Assembly: GCF_003208215.1 (NCBI RefSeq)
Contig: NZ_QKLW01000001.1
Span: 638,234 to 702,233, forward strand
Direction of reading: 5' to 3'
Origin: Marinomonas alcarazii
Lineage (GTDB): Bacteria > Pseudomonadota > Gammaproteobacteria > Pseudomonadales > Marinomonadaceae
Length of the DNA stretch: 64,000 nt
The stretch's first letter is position 1, and every line of letters starts with the position of its first letter. A program made the position numbers and the translations under genes. Of this stretch, positions 18,753 to 27,163 are shown in pieces. The notes beneath the pieces are model-generated. The model had not been told where the DNA came from. It worked only from the letters and a program-made list of their open reading frames with translations, and searched no databases.

Positions 18753-19079
18753 ATGTTTAAAGGTGGAATGGGTAACATGATGCGCCAAGCGCAGCAGATG
18801 CAAGAAAACATGCAGAAGGCGCAAGAAGAAGTCGCTAACATGGAAGTAGAAGGTCAAGCAGGTGCTGGCCTTGTTAAAATATTGATGACAGGCCGTCACG
18901 ATGTTAAACGCGTTTCAATTGACGACTCTTTGTTTGGTGATGACAAAGAAATGTTAGAAGACCTAATTGCTGCGGCGGTAAACGATGCTGTGCGCAATAT
19001 CGAAGTGTCTCAAAAAGAAAAAATGGCGGCAGCGACAGCAGGTATGTCTTTACCACCTGGTTTTAAGATGCCTTTCTAG
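18753..19079 (+). CDS. ybaB: Nucleoid-associated protein YbaB/EbfC
   Basis: A 108-aa DNA-binding protein that forms homodimers with a tweezer-like shape. The start [17 protein letters not shown] and the end [10 protein letters not shown] are the family's hallmarks. It sits between dnaX (18 bp upstream) and recR (9 bp downstream), the conserved bacterial order, and is surely co-transcribed with them. Confidence 0.95.
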   Translation: MFKGGMGNMMRQAQQMQENMQKAQEEVANMEVEGQAGAGLVKILMTGRHDVKRVSIDDSLFGDDKEMLEDLIAAAVNDAVRNIEVSQKEKMAAATAGMSLPPGFKMPF

Positions 19080-19088
19080 GAGTAAGCT

Positions 19089-19682
19089 TTGTTTAGTCCC
19101 TTAATTAAAGAGTTGATGGAATCATTACGTTGTTTGCCTGGCGTTGGGCCTAGATCGGCTCAAAAGATGGCGTTGTATTTATTAGAACGTGATCATCAAG
19201 GGGCGGATAGGCTTGCCAATGCATTGCGTGAGGCGCTCGACAAAGTCGGGCGCTGTTCAAGCTGCCGTACTCTGACGGAAGAGACAGAGTGCCAGATTTG
19301 TACAGACCCAGAACGTGATGCAAAGCATTTGTGTATTGTTGAAACGCCTGCAGACGTTGTTGCTATCGAATCTGCAGGTAGCTTCTCTGGGCGCTATTTT
19401 GTTTTGCTGGGGCATTTATCACCGATTGATGGTATTGGTCCAGAAGAATTAGGCTTAGATCGTTTAGAAACCTTGGTTCAACATAATCAGGTTGAAGAGG
19501 CGATTATAGCGACGAATTCGACGGTAGAAGGTGAGGCCACTTGCCATTATATCGCTGAGAAATTAAAAACATTAAACATCAATGTCAGTCGAATTGCTCA
19601 TGGTGTCCCTATGGGTGGCGAGCTGGAATACGTTGATGGAAATACTCTGGCTTTAGCGCTAGAGGGACGGAAAAAACTCTAG
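19089..19682 (+). CDS. recR: Recombination mediator protein RecR
   Basis: A 197-aa protein of the RecFOR pathway, which loads RecA on SSB-coated gaps. Visible are the helix-hairpin-helix ([19 protein letters not shown]), a C4 zinc finger ([16 protein letters not shown]) and a Toprim domain beginning at [10 protein letters not shown]. It starts with TTG at 19089, preceded by AGGAG with suitable spacing; this start gives the standard length. One base separates its stop from the rnd start. Confidence 0.95.
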   Translation: MFSPLIKELMESLRCLPGVGPRSAQKMALYLLERDHQGADRLANALREALDKVGRCSSCRTLTEETECQICTDPERDAKHLCIVETPADVVAIESAGSFSGRYFVLLGHLSPIDGIGPEELGLDRLETLVQHNQVEEAIIATNSTVEGEATCHYIAEKLKTLNINVSRIAHGVPMGGELEYVDGNTLALALEGRKKL

Positions 19683-19683
19683 T

Positions 19684-20841
19684 ATGAATGATCAAGATGA
19701 TGCTCTGAATGATGATGCCCTGAATATTGTATGGGTTGCAGACAATGAATCGCTGGCCAGTTGGTGTAAGTACTGGGCAGAGTTGCCGGTTATCGCTGTC
19801 GATACAGAATTTATTCGTCGCACAACCTATTTTCCAATTACGGGGCTAATTCAGATCAGCGAAGGCGAGAAAGCTGTACTGATTGACCCTCTGAGCATTG
19901 ACGAATGGGAACCTCTTCGTGACTTGATGGTGAACCCTTCGGTAATGAAAGTTTTCCACGCTTGTTCGGAAGACTTGGATGTTTTTGATCGTTTGTTGGG
20001 AGTATTGCCCGCGCCGTTTTACGATACTCAAATTGGTGAAGCCTACGCCAGTGCTCAATGGTCATTAAGCTATGTGAAGCTAATTCACGAGTACCTGAAA
20101 ATTGAAGTAGCGAAAGATGAAACGCGTTCTGATTGGGTTCAGCGACCTCTGACCGATGCGCAAAAACGTTACGCAGCATTAGATGTGGTGTATTTGGCCA
20201 AAGTGTATCCGATGCAGATTGCCCGTTTAGAAGAGAAAAATATGCTTGAATGGGTCATGGAAGATTGTGAATCATTGAAGTGGCAGTATCAGATGAACTC
20301 TGATCCAGAGCAAAACTGGAGTGGAGTGAAAACGGCATGGCGCTTGTCTCCAGCAGGTTTAACTTTATTGCGTCTGCTGTTTATTTGGCGCGATGAGCAA
20401 GCTCGCAAGGAAAATGTCCCCAAAGGACAGATTCTGAAAGATCGTACACTATGGTCTTTGGGGAAAACCATGCCGACACACAATAAAGCGGTGTCTGAAG
20501 CGGAAGAAATTACAGGTCGTCAGCACCGTTTGTATGGTGATGTGATCTTGCAGAATGTGGCTCTAGTCAATGAGCTGTCAGAAGACGAATACCAATTGCC
20601 ACTGGAAATTCCTTTGCCTTCACAGGCCGGAGAGCTAACCAAGGCGATTAAAGCGTTTGTTCGTCAGAAAGCAGAAGCATTAAATATTGCACCAGAAGCC
20701 ATGATGAAGCGTAAACTGTTGGACCCTTTAGTGCGTCACTTGTTTGACGGTACGGAGGTCGATTGGCAGAACCCTGCACTTAACGGCTGGCGTCGCGATG
20801 TTATTGTTAACCCAGTGCTTGAGAAATTTAAAAAGTCCTAA
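19684..20841 (+). CDS. rnd: Ribonuclease D
   Basis: A 385-aa 3'-5' exoribonuclease that trims tRNA precursors and other small RNAs. The DEDD catalytic motifs are visible: VDTEFIRRTTYFP (motif I), HACSEDLDVF (motif II) and the motif III region YAALDVVYLA. An HRDC domain follows (about 210-290). The start lies one base after the recR stop, so translation is probably coupled; rnd is not usually part of the recR operon in enterics, but this order is seen in related marine genera. Confidence 0.93.
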   Translation: MNDQDDALNDDALNIVWVADNESLASWCKYWAELPVIAVDTEFIRRTTYFPITGLIQISEGEKAVLIDPLSIDEWEPLRDLMVNPSVMKVFHACSEDLDVFDRLLGVLPAPFYDTQIGEAYASAQWSLSYVKLIHEYLKIEVAKDETRSDWVQRPLTDAQKRYAALDVVYLAKVYPMQIARLEEKNMLEWVMEDCESLKWQYQMNSDPEQNWSGVKTAWRLSPAGLTLLRLLFIWRDEQARKENVPKGQILKDRTLWSLGKTMPTHNKAVSEAEEITGRQHRLYGDVILQNVALVNELSEDEYQLPLEIPLPSQAGELTKAIKAFVRQKAEALNIAPEAMMKRKLLDPLVRHLFDGTEVDWQNPALNGWRRDVIVNPVLEKFKKS

Positions 20842-20869
20842 TATGGCGTGAAATCGCCAAGAGAAAACT

Positions 20870-21163
20870 ATGAAACAGCATTTAATCGTAGAAGTATTTC
20901 GTTCCAGTAAACATGATGGAATGTACTTGTATGTCGAAAAAAGCAAAGGACTGAAAGACATCCCAGAAGAGCTAATGACACGCTTTGGTAAAGGCATCAG
21001 TGCCATGACTATGTTGTTAACCAAAGAAAGTAAATTGGCTCGCGCAAAGCCAGAAAAAGTGATTGAAGGCATTCGAGAAAAAGGTTTTTATTTGCAGTTA
21101 CCCCCAGCGAAAGATGACTATTTGTTGGATTTGTATAAAACACCAACGGAAGCTGTTTACTAA
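20870..21163 (+). CDS. ycgL: YcgL domain protein
   Basis: A 97-aa protein of the YcgL family, a small alpha/beta fold of unknown biochemical role. [20 protein letters not shown] and the C-terminal GFYLQLPP are typical. It lies 28 bp after rnd and 17 bp before ycgN, the usual neighbourhood. Confidence 0.88.
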   Translation: MKQHLIVEVFRSSKHDGMYLYVEKSKGLKDIPEELMTRFGKGISAMTMLLTKESKLARAKPEKVIEGIREKGFYLQLPPAKDDYLLDLYKTPTEAVY

Positions 21164-21180
21164 CTATTTGGGTCAAAAGA

Positions 21181-21660
21181 ATGATTGCAAAGCGTTACGA
21201 GCCTTTTTGGAAAACCACTGCGCTGGAGAAAATGTCTCCTGCACAGTGGGAGTCGATTTGTGATGGCTGTGGGAAATGTTGCCTACAAAAATTACAAGAC
21301 GATGAGACAGAAGAGGTTTTTTATACCAATTTATCGTGTCACCAACTGAATATTGGCTCATGCCAGTGTAAGGTGTATGAGACTCGACAAGAAAAAGTGT
21401 CTACTTGCATTACGTTAACTCCTGATCAACTCGATGAGTTTCATTGGTTACCAGATACCTGCAGTTACCGTGTATTGCATGAAACCAAAGACTTGCCAAA
21501 CTGGCACCCTTTGGTCGTAGGCAGTCATAAAGAAATGATTCGCCAAGGTCTGACGGTGAGTCATTATGCGGTGAACGAAGAATCTGTAGACGAAGAAGAT
21601 TGGGAAACCCACATTATTAAGTGGGTGCATGGCATGCCGGAGCCTTATGACATAACCTAA
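21181..21660 (+). CDS. ycgN: YcgN/UPF0260 cysteine-cluster protein
   Basis: A 159-aa protein of the YcgN family with the conserved cluster CDGCGKCC near residue 29 and further cysteines (SCQCKVYETR, STCITL), which suggest metal or Fe-S binding. Family function is unknown. It follows ycgL closely and ends this housekeeping block. Confidence 0.88.
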   Translation: MIAKRYEPFWKTTALEKMSPAQWESICDGCGKCCLQKLQDDETEEVFYTNLSCHQLNIGSCQCKVYETRQEKVSTCITLTPDQLDEFHWLPDTCSYRVLHETKDLPNWHPLVVGSHKEMIRQGLTVSHYAVNEESVDEEDWETHIIKWVHGMPEPYDIT

Positions 21661-21716
21661 TGAGGCGAATGGTCGCTAAATTCAGCAAAGTAAAGTAGTT
21701 CAAGGAGTTCGCAAGC

Positions 21717-23585
21717 GTGAAGTGGTTGAAAATAAATACTGTGTTGTTAGCGGCTGTTTTCTCTTTCGTTACGCCGTTTAGTCAGGCGGATACCCAATTC
21801 CGCGTTATTGTAGATGCTTCTGGTAGTATGCTGATCAGTGACCCTGATAAGCTAACGTCGGAAGCGCTGCGTCTTATTTCCAACCTAGCCCCAGAAGAGG
21901 AAGCGACATTAGGCGTCTGGTTGTTTGGGGAGGAAGCACGGGTGTTATTGCCCGAATCCACCGTGAATCAAGCCACGAAAGCGAAGCTTTCAAGTTACGT
22001 GAACAGCTACGTTACCCAAGATGTTAAAACTGACTTAGAATCCATTATTAAGTTATTGCTAGAGACACCAGATGGTGGTGCTCTGGAGCCGGGGTTTAAT
22101 CGCCACTGGATTTTGGTTACCGATGGCATGGTCGATATCAGTTTAGACGAAGCGGTAAACAAAGCCTCTCGAGATCGAATCCTTAATGAGCTAACCCCTC
22201 AGTTAGAAGACCGCGGTATTCATCTTCATACCATATCAATGACGGGTTATACGGATAAAGCGCTGCTTGAGTCGCTTTCTCTAAGAACCAACGCCTCCCA
22301 TACAGAAGTCGCTATTCCTGAAGATTTGCTAGACACTTTCGATCGTATTTTTGCACAAGCTTCTCCTTCGGATGAATTACCTTTAGATGGTAATCGCTTT
22401 TTAGTCGATGAGGATATTCAAGAACTTACCCTTGTTGTGTTCCACGATGGTGAGATTCAGCCTCGTATCATAAGGCCAGATGGCGTACTGCAGTCATTGA
22501 ACAATGACAGTGGCACTTCGGTGGCGAAATCAGACCATTACACCTTGTTAACGATTCGTGCGCCTCTCGCTGGGGAGTGGACAATCAATAATGTCGATCT
22601 AGAGCGTAGCAGTGTCAGGGTCATTACTGATATTGGTTTATATACTTCCGATATTCCACCTGTTGTGTTTCAAGGTGAATCGATCAGCTCGACAGTTGGC
22701 TTGTTGCAACAAAATACGCGTATCAAAGACGCGAAAGTGCTTAATTTACTGAACGTAGAGCAACGCTTAATGCGATTAAGCGGGGAGCAAAAAGAATCGG
22801 TTTTTTCTCGTCAATTGGCCTTACGAGAAGAAAGCTTTAAGCAAACGCTGCAGGGCACGATAGAGCCTGGTCGCTATGAACTGGTGAGCGTAGTTGATGG
22901 TAAAACCTTCTCTCGGCAGGTGAGTCAATATTTTACTGTTCATCCAGCCATTGAATTCAAAGGGAAAAAGTCTGGTGGTAACCTTGTATCCTTTACTGCA
23001 TTACCCGTTAATTTGAGATTGGATGTTTTACAATCCAACATCAGGCTAGAGCTGACTTACAATAATGGCACCAGCAAGATAGAAGAAATGCCATTAGTGG
23101 GCCAAGGCTATTGGGAGATGATCATTCCAGTTGCGCCAGATGATAATATTAAAGTACGTGCTGAATTGCTTGGTGTGGATCAAAACGGCGAAAGCTTTGA
23201 ATACTGGACGCCAGAGTGGCAGCTGAGCCGACAAGGTAATGATGCCCCTGTTGTCAGTTTGGCAGGTGCGAGTAACGAAGGGACAGCACTTATCTCGGCG
23301 GCGACGGTGGATAAAAACGTTATGCCGGTTTTCCTTCCTCCCGCTATCTCTGTCGTGGATGAAACGGAAGAATCTGCGTCACTTGCTTCTGAATCCAGTG
23401 CGCCAACTAAAGACGCGAGCGTCAGTGATGCTGCCAATAAAAATGATAGCTTTTCTTCCAAAGAATGGATGTTATACGCGGCCTTAAACATTGGCGGCAT
23501 AATCATAATAGTGGGCGGTATTTTATTGTATCGACGCTTAAAGAAATCTAAATCCTATCAAAGAGATGATGTAAACGATGTGTGA
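21717..23585 (+). CDS. VWA-domain membrane protein of the TIGR03503 type
   Basis: A 622-aa envelope protein: signal peptide (residues 1-24), a von Willebrand A domain with the metal-binding MIDAS sequence DASGSM (about 33-38), long beta-rich periplasmic regions, a serine/alanine-rich stretch (about 545-580), one membrane helix near the C-terminus (about 590-611) and a short basic cytoplasmic tail. This layout fits the uncharacterised TIGR03503 family of marine gammaproteobacteria. Start is GTG at 21717 after AAGGAG. It overlaps the next gene by 8 bp, which indicates coupled expression. Function unknown. Confidence 0.75.
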   Translation: MKWLKINTVLLAAVFSFVTPFSQADTQFRVIVDASGSMLISDPDKLTSEALRLISNLAPEEEATLGVWLFGEEARVLLPESTVNQATKAKLSSYVNSYVTQDVKTDLESIIKLLLETPDGGALEPGFNRHWILVTDGMVDISLDEAVNKASRDRILNELTPQLEDRGIHLHTISMTGYTDKALLESLSLRTNASHTEVAIPEDLLDTFDRIFAQASPSDELPLDGNRFLVDEDIQELTLVVFHDGEIQPRIIRPDGVLQSLNNDSGTSVAKSDHYTLLTIRAPLAGEWTINNVDLERSSVRVITDIGLYTSDIPPVVFQGESISSTVGLLQQNTRIKDAKVLNLLNVEQRLMRLSGEQKESVFSRQLALREESFKQTLQGTIEPGRYELVSVVDGKTFSRQVSQYFTVHPAIEFKGKKSGGNLVSFTALPVNLRLDVLQSNIRLELTYNNGTSKIEEMPLVGQGYWEMIIPVAPDDNIKVRAELLGVDQNGESFEYWTPEWQLSRQGNDAPVVSLAGASNEGTALISAATVDKNVMPVFLPPAISVVDETEESASLASESSAPTKDASVSDAANKNDSFSSKEWMLYAALNIGGIIIIVGGILLYRRLKKSKSYQRDDVNDV

Positions 23586-24369
23586 GTTATTGGGCATGAG
23601 TGCAAATGTGCCAACGGATATTTGTTTTAGTTTTTCTGGTTTACGTGCTCGTGGTGGACGGACGGGTCCTCATAAAGATGGCTGGGGAATGGCTATGTAC
23701 CGAGATGGCTATGTTTGGGCGATCCATGACCCAAGACCAAGTGCCGATTCAGACATGGCGGAAGTCATCAGTAATACCTCATTAAAGTGCGACATCGTGA
23801 TTAGCCATATTCGCCAAGCAAATGTCGGCGCAGTGAGTCTATTAAACACTCACCCATTTAACCGTCTTCTGTGGGGAAAGACTTGGACTTACGCTCATAA
23901 TGGTCAATTAGAATCGTCTGAATCCTTGCCAATAGAGCATTACCATCCATTAGGCAGTACTGACTCAGAGCGAGCATTTTGCTGGATTGTAGAGCAATTG
24001 CAAACACGTTTTGGTGATCTAGAGCCCACGTTATCTGAGGTATCTGAAGCGCTTTCAGAATTGGCTTTGCACCTTAAAACCATGGGCGTGTTTAACATGA
24101 TGCTCTCTGATGGTGTGCGTTTATACTGTTTTTGTACCACTAAATTACATTGGATTACCCGCCGAGCACCGTTTAAAAAAGCGACTCTTTCTGACGAAGA
24201 TGTCATAGTGGATTTTAAAGAAGTCACCACAGATAAAGACGTTGTCACTGTCATCACGACACAACCTCTAACCCACGACGAAATATGGCAACAAATGGAA
24301 GAAGGCGAGTTGTGTGTGTTTGAAGGTGGCGAAGTGGTGTGTCAGATCAAAGTCAACGAACCCTTATAA
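23578..24369 (+). CDS. Class II glutamine amidotransferase (YafJ-like)
   Basis: A 263-aa protein with an N-terminal nucleophile glutaminase fold. After removal of Met, Cys2 (MCELLGMSAN) is the catalytic residue; RGGRTGPHKDGWGMA, SHIRQAN and THPF...YAHNGQL are the conserved glutamine-binding stretches. No synthase domain follows, as in E. coli YafJ (255 aa), whose role is not fully known. The start codon lies within the last codons of the VWA gene. Confidence 0.85.
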   Translation: MCELLGMSANVPTDICFSFSGLRARGGRTGPHKDGWGMAMYRDGYVWAIHDPRPSADSDMAEVISNTSLKCDIVISHIRQANVGAVSLLNTHPFNRLLWGKTWTYAHNGQLESSESLPIEHYHPLGSTDSERAFCWIVEQLQTRFGDLEPTLSEVSEALSELALHLKTMGVFNMMLSDGVRLYCFCTTKLHWITRRAPFKKATLSDEDVIVDFKEVTTDKDVVTVITTQPLTHDEIWQQMEEGELCVFEGGEVVCQIKVNEPL

Positions 24370-24598
24370 GACACAATAGGCGAAGTCACTATCGTTTGAT
24401 CTCATTTATGGGGCTCTCTTTGGTATTCGCCTGCGATGGCAATGTAAAGTGGAAACCAATATAGGCATAATTGTTGTTTTACTTGCTTGTGTTTAAAGTC
24501 TATATTTTGATTCAATAACGCCCCCCTTATAACGAATTTAGCCATGTTAAATTAGTAGTCTCTAGGGCTTTGAATTTATCTTGCAAGGAGTAAAGCCA

Positions 24599-25567
24599 GT
24601 GCATGGCTCTATCGAGTTTTTAAAAGCAGTCATAGACTCAATAGCAAGTCAGCTAGCGGTTATCGACTCCCAAGGCAATATTGTTTACGTTAATAAAAGT
24701 TGGTGTAACTTTGGCACAGGAAGCGGGCAGAAAAAAAGTTCGATAGAATGGGATTCAATCAATTATCTAACGGTTTGTGATGGCTCATCTGGAGACGATG
24801 GCTTTGGTGCTGATGTCGCTCAAGGCATTCGTGATCTGATAAAAGGTGAGACTAACGAATTTCAAATTGAATACCCTTGCCATACTCCGACTGAAAAACG
24901 CTGGTTTATAATGCGTTGTACGCCATTTGATTTAGATGATGAGCGCTTTATTGTGATTGTTCATCAGGATGTATCGCAGCGTAAACTTGCCGAGGAAGCC
25001 GTAGAACGGCTAGCACGATTTGACAGTCTGACCGATATTCATAATCGACGTGCTTTTGATGAGCATTTAGAAGCATCATGGTCTGAGGCGATTGAGGGGC
25101 AGCTTAGTCTAAACCTAGCAATGATGGACTTAGATTATTTTAAGCGTCTTAATGACTTTTATGGTCATCAGGCAGGCGATGACTGCCTAGTTCAGGTGGC
25201 TGGCTTGTTGAAGACTTTGGCTGATAAGCATGGCTTTTTTTGTGCTCGTTATGGCGGTGAAGAGTTCGCTATGATTTGGGTAGGGAAACCGATTAGTTCA
25301 ACACTTGCAGAGTGCGAGGCCTTTTTACAAGGTTTGTATGGCCTACAGATACCTCAGTCCTATCCTGCTAATGCTTCTTATCTGACAGCGAGTATTGGTT
25401 TAGTTGAGTTAACACCAAGTAAAGACATCACCATTGAAGACGCATTTAGACAGGCTGATGCGTTGCTCTATCAGGCGAAACAAGAGGGACGTAATAAGGT
25501 TGTACACTGCGTCTTGAGTGAAATCCACAAACCAGTAAAAACAACAAAAATAACCCCAATTGCGTAG
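24599..25567 (+). CDS. PAS-GGDEF diguanylate cyclase
   Basis: A 322-aa soluble protein predicted to make cyclic di-GMP. A PAS sensor domain (about 10-125: AVIDSQGNIVYVNKSWCNFG) is followed by a GGDEF domain with an intact RYGGEEF active site; the metal-binding Asp is in MMDLDYFKRLNDFYGHQAGD. No RxxD inhibitory site is seen just before the motif. The start is GTG at 24599: AAGGAG at 24585-24590 is correctly spaced for it, whereas the earlier TTG at 24581 would place that site inside the gene. It appears monocistronic. Confidence 0.85.
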   Translation: MHGSIEFLKAVIDSIASQLAVIDSQGNIVYVNKSWCNFGTGSGQKKSSIEWDSINYLTVCDGSSGDDGFGADVAQGIRDLIKGETNEFQIEYPCHTPTEKRWFIMRCTPFDLDDERFIVIVHQDVSQRKLAEEAVERLARFDSLTDIHNRRAFDEHLEASWSEAIEGQLSLNLAMMDLDYFKRLNDFYGHQAGDDCLVQVAGLLKTLADKHGFFCARYGGEEFAMIWVGKPISSTLAECEAFLQGLYGLQIPQSYPANASYLTASIGLVELTPSKDITIEDAFRQADALLYQAKQEGRNKVVHCVLSEIHKPVKTTKITPIA

Positions 25568-25644
25568 GCTAAGCGCTTCCTATTTTTCTCACGCAGCGAT
25601 AACTGTTATCCTAGCGCGATTATTGGCGTAACAGAGTAGTAAGA

Positions 25645-25893
25645 ATGATTAATGATAACGATGTAATCGAAACCTTAGACGAGCTTGAGACGTTTTTACG
25701 TTTGGTCGAAGCTGGTGGGTTGGGTTTGAACAATGTATCGGGCGTAGCATTGGCGACGAATAATTCCAATGGCCGTCCATTTGTAGCAGTGCTGGATGAT
25801 AATCAGCAGCTGGTCTTAGGGCGTTATGTGACCACTGAAGTGTTTGAGAATGGCAAAGACATGGTTCGTTACGGTACTAAAAAGCCCCATTAA
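25645..25893 (+). CDS. Small conserved-looking protein of unknown function
   Basis: 82 aa, acidic N-terminal half (INDNDVIETLDELETFLRLV) and a beta-rich second half (RPFVAVLDDNQQLVLGRYV). No signal peptide or membrane helix. The ATG is preceded by a weak GAGTAGTAAG site. It is flanked downstream by a palindromic intergenic repeat. No family recognised. Confidence 0.5.
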   Translation: MINDNDVIETLDELETFLRLVEAGGLGLNNVSGVALATNNSNGRPFVAVLDDNQQLVLGRYVTTEVFENGKDMVRYGTKKPH

Positions 25894-25912
25894 TTAAGAT
25901 TTTTTCTTAATA

Positions 25913-26008
25913 GGTTACTCCCTCCCTAACTCTCCCCTTGAAAGACATAAGGGGAGAGAAGTTGTTCGCTCCTCCCCCTTAATAAGGGGGAGGCTGGGAG
26001 GGGGTTAC
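25913..26008. repeat. Nested palindromic intergenic repeat
   Basis: About 96 bp with three nested inverted repeats: outer arms near GGTTACTCCCTCCCTAAC and GCTGGGAGGGGGTTAC, then CTCTCCCCTT/AAGGGGAGAG (25930-25958) and CCTCCCCCTT/AAGGGGGAGG (25971-25993). The C-rich and G-rich arms and its place between two gene 3' ends are typical of dispersed MITE- or REP-like elements. It may also work as a bidirectional terminator for the 82-aa ORF and cysK. Confidence 0.6.
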
Positions 26009-26013
26009 TAAGA

Positions 26014-26979
26014 TTATTGAACCAATTCGTTGTCGGTGAATTCGCCTTCAAACAAAGCGGTAGACAAGTAACGCTCACCAGAATCCGGTAATACTACAAC
26101 GATTTTCTTATCTTTAAATTCAGCAAGTTGGCTCAAGCGTTCTGCCGCTACCACTGCAGCGCCACAAGAAATACCGCACAAAATACCTTCTTCACGCATT
26201 AAGCGTTTTGCCATAGCAATGGCGTCTTCGTTAGACACTTGTTCCACTCGGTCGATGACAGAAAGGTCGAGATTCTTCGGTACGAAACCCGCGCCAATGC
26301 CTTGAATTTTGTGTGGTGACGGAGTGGGTTCTTCACCCTTCATTGTTTGCGTGATAACAGGGGAGCTAGTCGGCTCTACCGCTACACTAACAATGGCTTT
26401 CCCTTGGGTGTTTTTAATATAACGGCTAACACCTGTGATCGTACCGCCAGTACCAACCCCAGCAACGAAAACATCTATCTCGCCATTGGTGTCTTGCCAA
26501 ATTTCTGGCCCGGTGGTTTGTTCATGAATTTCAGGGTTTGCTGGGTTTTCGAATTGTTGTAACAAAACAAAATTGTCGTCTTGGGCAATTTCTTCTGCTT
26601 TGGCAATCGCCCCTTTCATTCCTTTTGCGGGTTCAGTCAGAACGATGTTTGCGCCCAAAGCCTTCATTACTTGGCGACGTTCAATACTCATGCTGGCAGG
26701 CATGGTGATGGTAATAGGGTAACCACGAGAAGCCGCAACAAAACACAACGCAATCCCTGTATTACCGCTTGATGGTTCTACAATGGATTTGCCTTTCGTC
26801 AAAATGCCTTTCTTTTCTGCATCCCACACCATGTTGGCACCGATGCGGCATTTCACTGAGAAAGCAGGGTTACGAGCTTCGATCTTAGCCCAAATATTTC
26901 CATTGCCAATGCGGTTCAAACGTACAAGAGGCGTATTGCCAATGGTAAGAGAGTTATCTTCAAATACTTGATGTGACAT
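26014..26979 (-). CDS. cysK: Cysteine synthase A (O-acetylserine sulfhydrylase)
   Basis: A 321-aa PLP enzyme that makes cysteine from O-acetylserine and sulfide. The start at 26979 (AAGGAAATGGT upstream) gives the normal N-terminus and length. The [10 protein letters not shown] motif, the PLP lysine in [11 protein letters not shown], the substrate loop [11 protein letters not shown] and the phosphate-binding GTGGT are present. [20 protein letters not shown] also fits CysK rather than CysM. The first codons lie close to the divergent hrpA gene. Confidence 0.9.
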   Translation of the reverse strand: MSHQVFEDNSLTIGNTPLVRLNRIGNGNIWAKIEARNPAFSVKCRIGANMVWDAEKKGILTKGKSIVEPSSGNTGIALCFVAASRGYPITITMPASMSIERRQVMKALGANIVLTEPAKGMKGAIAKAEEIAQDDNFVLLQQFENPANPEIHEQTTGPEIWQDTNGEIDVFVAGVGTGGTITGVSRYIKNTQGKAIVSVAVEPTSSPVITQTMKGEEPTPSPHKIQGIGAGFVPKNLDLSVIDRVEQVSNEDAIAMAKRLMREEGILCGISCGAAVVAAERLSQLAEFKDKKIVVVLPDSGERYLSTALFEGEFTDNELVQ

Positions 26980-27163
26980 ACCATTTCCTTTTTTTGCAGT
27001 GTGGAAGAGGCTGCTGATCATGGCAGCAAATTATTTTCACTATAACCCCTTCATTGGGATTGGTGTTAGAATTTACAACTATATAGATAGAGACCTTTGC
27101 ACAGTTATTGTGCTTGCCAATATTTTCTCTGCGCCAAGCAATAAGGATACTAGTTTAGCTATT

